Positions 14,883-17,403 of a DNA stretch of 17,403 nt are shown one piece after another (position 1 is the stretch's first letter; each line of letters opens with the position of its first letter). Below the pieces are notes generated by a model, which saw nothing but the letters and a program-made list of their open reading frames with translations, was not told the DNA's origin and did no database searches. A program made the translations under genes and the position numbers. The stretch lies in contig JANPDL010000033.1 of assembly GCA_031431475.1 (NCBI GenBank), positions 1 to 17,403 of the forward strand. The letters run 5' to 3'. The DNA is from JADCCX01 sp031431475. Its GTDB lineage: Bacteria; Pseudomonadota; Alphaproteobacteria; Rhizobiales; Beijerinckiaceae.

Positions 14883-15302
14883 ATGGCTCTGACCCCATTG
14901 ATGACAACACATGCCACCACCGGCGGTGGCCGCAATGGCCGCACGTCGCTGGAAGGCGGCAAGATGGTGCTGGGCATGAGCCTGCCGAAGGAGCTTGCGC
15001 CCGGCGGCCCGGATGGCATGAACCCCGAGCAGCTTTTCGCAATGGGCTGGTCCTCCTGCTTCGGCCAGGCGGTGATCGCGCTGTCGAAAAAGCACGGCGT
15101 CAACGCCGACCGCGCGCAGGTGACCTGCGCCGTTACCCTGAACAAGGACGAGACGAGCTTTGCGCTGACCGCCGAGCTCAAGGTGACCATTCCGGGTGAA
15201 GACCTCGCCAAGGTGAAAGCCCTCGTCGACGACGCCCATACCATCTGCCCCTATTCCAAGGCCACGCGCGGCAATGTGCCCGTGACGCTGACCGTCCTTT
15301 AA
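14883..15302 (+). CDS. ohr: Ohr organic hydroperoxide reductase inserted in the ATP synthase operon
   Basis: Ohr is a thiol peroxidase of the OsmC superfamily that reduces organic and lipid hydroperoxides, using lipoylated proteins as donor. The 139-residue protein has all expected active-site residues: Arg20 in GGGRNGR, Glu51 in NPEQLFA, the peroxidatic Cys59 in GWSSCFGQA and the resolving Cys122 in HTICPYSKATRGN. Two starts are possible: ATG 14877 lies only two bases after the strong TAAGGAG (14868-14874), whereas ATG 14883 has an eight-base spacing and is preferred. That ribosome site overlaps the stop of atpG, so the gene appears embedded rather than merely adjacent. atpD follows after 23 bp. 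No OhrR-type regulator is in view, so expression probably follows the operon. Confidence 0.94.
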   Translation: MALTPLMTTHATTGGGRNGRTSLEGGKMVLGMSLPKELAPGGPDGMNPEQLFAMGWSSCFGQAVIALSKKHGVNADRAQVTCAVTLNKDETSFALTAELKVTIPGEDLAKVKALVDDAHTICPYSKATRGNVPVTLTVL

Positions 15303-15325
15303 TAGAATACGACTGGAGAACACCC

Positions 15326-16900
15326 ATGGCCAAAGCCGCCGCTAAAGCACCAGCCAAAGCAACCGCTCCCAAGGCAGCTGCACCGAAAGCAGCACCAGCC
15401 AAGGCTCCTGTCACCAAGGCAGCGCCACAAAAGGCAGCCGCGGTGAAGACTGCGGCGCCCAAGGCCGTTGCTATGAATCTGTCAAACGCCACCGGGCGCA
15501 TCAGCCAGGTCATCGGCGCTGTCGTTGACGTGCAGTTCGAGGGCAAGCTGCCCGAAATTCTGAACGCACTCGAAACCACCAACAACGGCAACCGCCTCGT
15601 TCTCGAAGTGGCGCAGCATCTGGGCGAGAACGCCGTGCGCTGCATCGCCATGGACGTCTCGGAAGGCCTCGTGCGCGGCCAGCCCGTGCGTGATACTGGC
15701 GTGCCGATCTCGGTGCCTGTGGGCGAAGAGACACTGGGCCGCATCATGAACGTCATAGGCGAGCCGATCGACGAAGCTGGCCCGATGAAGACCAAATCCA
15801 GTCGCGCCATCCACCAGCCTGCCCCGTCCTATGCGGAGCAGTCGACAGAAGCACAGATCCTCGTCACCGGCATCAAGGTGGTGGATTTGCTCGCGCCCTA
15901 TGCCAAGGGCGGCAAGATCGGCCTGTTCGGCGGTGCGGGCGTTGGCAAGACCGTTCTCATTCAGGAACTGATCAACAACGTCGCCAAGGCGCACGGCGGT
16001 TATTCGGTCTTCGCCGGCGTGGGCGAGCGCACCCGCGAGGGCAACGATCTCTACCACGAGTTCATCGAATCCGGCGTGAACAAGAAGGGTGGCGGCGCAG
16101 GCTCCAAATGTGCCCTCGTCTTCGGCCAGATGAACGAGCCGCCAGGCGCCCGCGCCCGCGTGGCGCTGTCGGGCCTGACCATCGCGGAAGATTTCCGCGA
16201 CAAGGGCCAGGACGTGCTGTTCTTCGTCGACAACATCTTCCGCTTTACCCAGGCCGGTTCGGAAGTGTCGGCGCTGCTCGGCCGCATTCCTTCGGCCGTG
16301 GGCTACCAGCCGACGCTCGCCACAGACATGGGCGCGCTGCAGGAGCGTATCACGACGACGCAGAAGGGCTCGATCACCTCGGTGCAGGCCATCTACGTGC
16401 CCGCCGATGACCAGACCGACCCGGCACCAGCGGCGTCCTTCGCCCATCTTGACGCGACGACAGTTCTGAACCGCTCCATCGCCGAAAAGGGCATTTATCC
16501 TGCGGTGGACCCGCTGGACTCGACCTCGCGCATGCTCTCCCCCATCGTCGTTGGCGAGGAGCATTATCAGGTGTCGCGTCAGGTGCAGTCGATCCTCCAG
16601 CGCTACAAGTCGCTGCAGGACATCATCGCCATCCTCGGCATGGACGAGCTGTCCGAAGAGGACAAGATTTCGGTGTCGCGCGCCCGCAAGATCGAGCGCT
16701 TCCTGTCGCAGCCGTTCTTCGTGGCTGAAGTCTTCACGGGTTCACCCGGCAAGTTTGTCAGCCTCGAAGACACGATCAAGGGCTTCAAGGAACTCTGCGC
16801 CGGCAAGTACGACCACCTCCCCGAAGCCGCCTTCTACATGGTCGGCAACATCGAGGAAGCGGTCGCCAAGGCACAGAAGCTGGCGGCTGAGGCGGCTTGA
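15326..16900 (+). CDS. atpD: ATP synthase F1 subunit beta, with Ala/Lys-rich N-terminal extension
   Basis: Beta carries the three catalytic sites. It is 524 residues against about 470-480 for most bacteria. The core starts near residue 52 (ATGRISQVIGAVVDVQFEG). The P-loop GGAGVGKT is at 202-209, the catalytic glutamate is Glu234 in GERTREGND, and DELSEED is at 440-446. The first 50 residues are almost only Ala, Lys, Pro and Thr, with repeated AAPKAA-like units; similar tails occur on beta subunits of Brucella and relatives. GGAG seven bases before the ATG at 15326 supports the long form. An in-frame ATG at codon 50 (15473) with AAGG upstream could yield a normal-length protein. Its stop overlaps the atpC start by one base. 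Confidence 0.98.
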   Translation: MAKAAAKAPAKATAPKAAAPKAAPAKAPVTKAAPQKAAAVKTAAPKAVAMNLSNATGRISQVIGAVVDVQFEGKLPEILNALETTNNGNRLVLEVAQHLGENAVRCIAMDVSEGLVRGQPVRDTGVPISVPVGEETLGRIMNVIGEPIDEAGPMKTKSSRAIHQPAPSYAEQSTEAQILVTGIKVVDLLAPYAKGGKIGLFGGAGVGKTVLIQELINNVAKAHGGYSVFAGVGERTREGNDLYHEFIESGVNKKGGGAGSKCALVFGQMNEPPGARARVALSGLTIAEDFRDKGQDVLFFVDNIFRFTQAGSEVSALLGRIPSAVGYQPTLATDMGALQERITTTQKGSITSVQAIYVPADDQTDPAPAASFAHLDATTVLNRSIAEKGIYPAVDPLDSTSRMLSPIVVGEEHYQVSRQVQSILQRYKSLQDIIAILGMDELSEEDKISVSRARKIERFLSQPFFVAEVFTGSPGKFVSLEDTIKGFKELCAGKYDHLPEAAFYMVGNIEEAVAKAQKLAAEAA

Positions 16901-17298
16901 TGACCACTTTCCACTTTGAACTCGTCTCCCCCGCCAAACTCCTTTTCGAAGGAGCGGTCGAGAGTGTCGTCGTGCCCGGCCTAGAGGGAGATATGACCAT
17001 CATGGCGAACCATGCAGCCCTGATGACCTCACTGCGCCCCGGCGTGGTGACCATCGGTGATGGAAAATCCTCGAAGCGCCTCTATGTGCGCGGCGGCTTT
17101 GCCGATGTGAACGCCTCGGGCCTCACCATCCTCGCCGAGCAGGCAACACCGGTGGAAGAGCTTTCCGCCGAGGACATCGCGGCAGAAATGAAGAACGCGG
17201 AAGAAGACCTCCGCGACGCCAAGAGCGACGAAGCCAAGCGCATTGCCGCGGAAAAGCTGGGTCAGCTCAAGGACGTGATGGCGGTTATCCGGAACTGA
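16900..17298 (+). CDS. atpC: ATP synthase F1 subunit epsilon
   Basis: Epsilon joins gamma in the rotor foot and contacts the Fo c-ring; its C-terminal helices can inhibit hydrolysis. It is 132 residues, a normal length. The N-terminal beta-sandwich is clear (FHFELVSPAKLLFEGAVESV, then VPGLEGDMTIMANHAALMTS, then LRPGVVTI), followed by a charged helical region (from about residue 88, VEELSAEDIAAEMKNAEEDL). The ATG at 16900 overlaps the atpD stop (TGATG). This is the last gene of the operon and is followed by a strong palindrome. Confidence 0.96.
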   Translation: MTTFHFELVSPAKLLFEGAVESVVVPGLEGDMTIMANHAALMTSLRPGVVTIGDGKSSKRLYVRGGFADVNASGLTILAEQATPVEELSAEDIAAEMKNAEEDLRDAKSDEAKRIAAEKLGQLKDVMAVIRN

Positions 17299-17307
17299 GC
17301 TTGCTGC

Positions 17308-17327
17308 CCTTCCCCCTTGGGGGAAGG
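17308..17327 (+). terminator. Palindrome after atpC, likely end of the ATP synthase transcript
   Basis: CCTTCCCCC and GGGGGAAGG are perfectly complementary with only TT between them. The structure starts ten bases after the atpC stop. No T-run follows, so it may block 3' exonucleases rather than end transcription by itself. It is also the outer part of the first REP-like element. Confidence 0.6.
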
Positions 17328-17403
17328 TGTCATGCGGAACGCATGACGGATGAGGGCAAATCCCTGATGTCAGGGTCTCACCCTCATCAGTCCGCCAAGA
17401 GGC
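17308..17403. repeat. Inverted pair of REP-like palindromic elements (second copy cut by the window end)
   Basis: The first copy runs 17308-17356: the C/G palindrome, then GTCATGCG-GAA-CGCATGAC (17329-17347), then GATGAGGG. The second copy starts in opposite orientation at 17381 with CCCTCATC, continues GTCCGCC-AAGA-GGC (17390-17403) and runs off the window. Between them is CCCTGA-TG-TCAGGG (17362-17375). The inner stems of the two copies differ in sequence but both keep pairing, as expected for a structure-conserved intergenic repeat family. Confidence 0.6.

Noticed and set aside
13848..15323. A 491-codon open frame antisense to atpG and ohr
   Set aside because: It crosses several real genes on the other strand and has the same biased composition; no domain or ribosome site supports it.
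15482..16564. A 360-codon open frame antisense to atpD
   Set aside because: Mirror of the atpD codon pattern; no motif supports a protein.
1..17403. CRISPR arrays, tRNA or rRNA genes, insertion sequences
   Set aside because: I saw no regularly spaced repeat array, no tRNA-like cloverleaf, no rRNA sequence and no transposase-like protein in any frame.

Overview
This 17.4-kb window is a chromosomal segment of a moderately GC-rich alphaproteobacterium. The indications are an F1-only ATP synthase operon (atpH-A-G-D-C with no Fo genes in front), an Ala/Lys-rich N-terminal extension on the beta subunit, a penicillin-binding protein followed by DUF1214 and DUF1254-type genes, and a REP-like palindrome of a type familiar from alphaproteobacterial genomes. 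A member of the Hyphomicrobiales or a related order fits, but I cannot fix the order or genus. No IS element, tRNA, rRNA or CRISPR array was seen.

Layout. (1) 1-2538, plus strand: the 3' part of a fused two-domain ABC permease and its ATPase, overlapping by one base and resembling ferric-iron (Fbp/Afu) or polyamine-type importers. (2) 2574-4925, minus strand: flagellin, then a small receiver-like protein without phosphoacceptor residues, then a CheB methylesterase that is only the catalytic domain. A long hairpin lies between flagellin and the receiver-like gene. (3) 5087-6163, minus strand: a LysR-type regulator in visibly AT-rich DNA, with an unusual C-terminal tail ending in an AT-hook-like motif. 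(4) 6369-7528, plus strand: two GNAT acetyltransferase genes overlapping by ATGA. (5) 7634-11077, plus strand: a class A penicillin-binding protein, then a DUF1214 protein and a DUF1254-type protein overlapping by ATGA. (6) 11289-17298, plus strand: the F1 ATP synthase operon. (7) 17308-17403: a palindromic terminator-like structure that is also the first half of an inverted pair of REP-like elements, cut by the window end.

The most unusual feature is the ATP synthase operon. It is interrupted twice: a Sec-exported GlcG/HbpS-family (heme-binding-like) gene sits between atpA and atpG, and an Ohr organic-hydroperoxide reductase gene with all catalytic residues sits between atpG and atpD. The order is therefore atpH-atpA-glcG-like-atpG-ohr-atpD-atpC, all on one strand, with gaps of at most 58 bp. 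This suggests that envelope heme/redox handling and peroxide defence are co-transcribed with the F1 motor. The second candidate is the flagellin / pseudo-receiver / receiver-less CheB series, which looks like a split and repurposed chemotaxis module.
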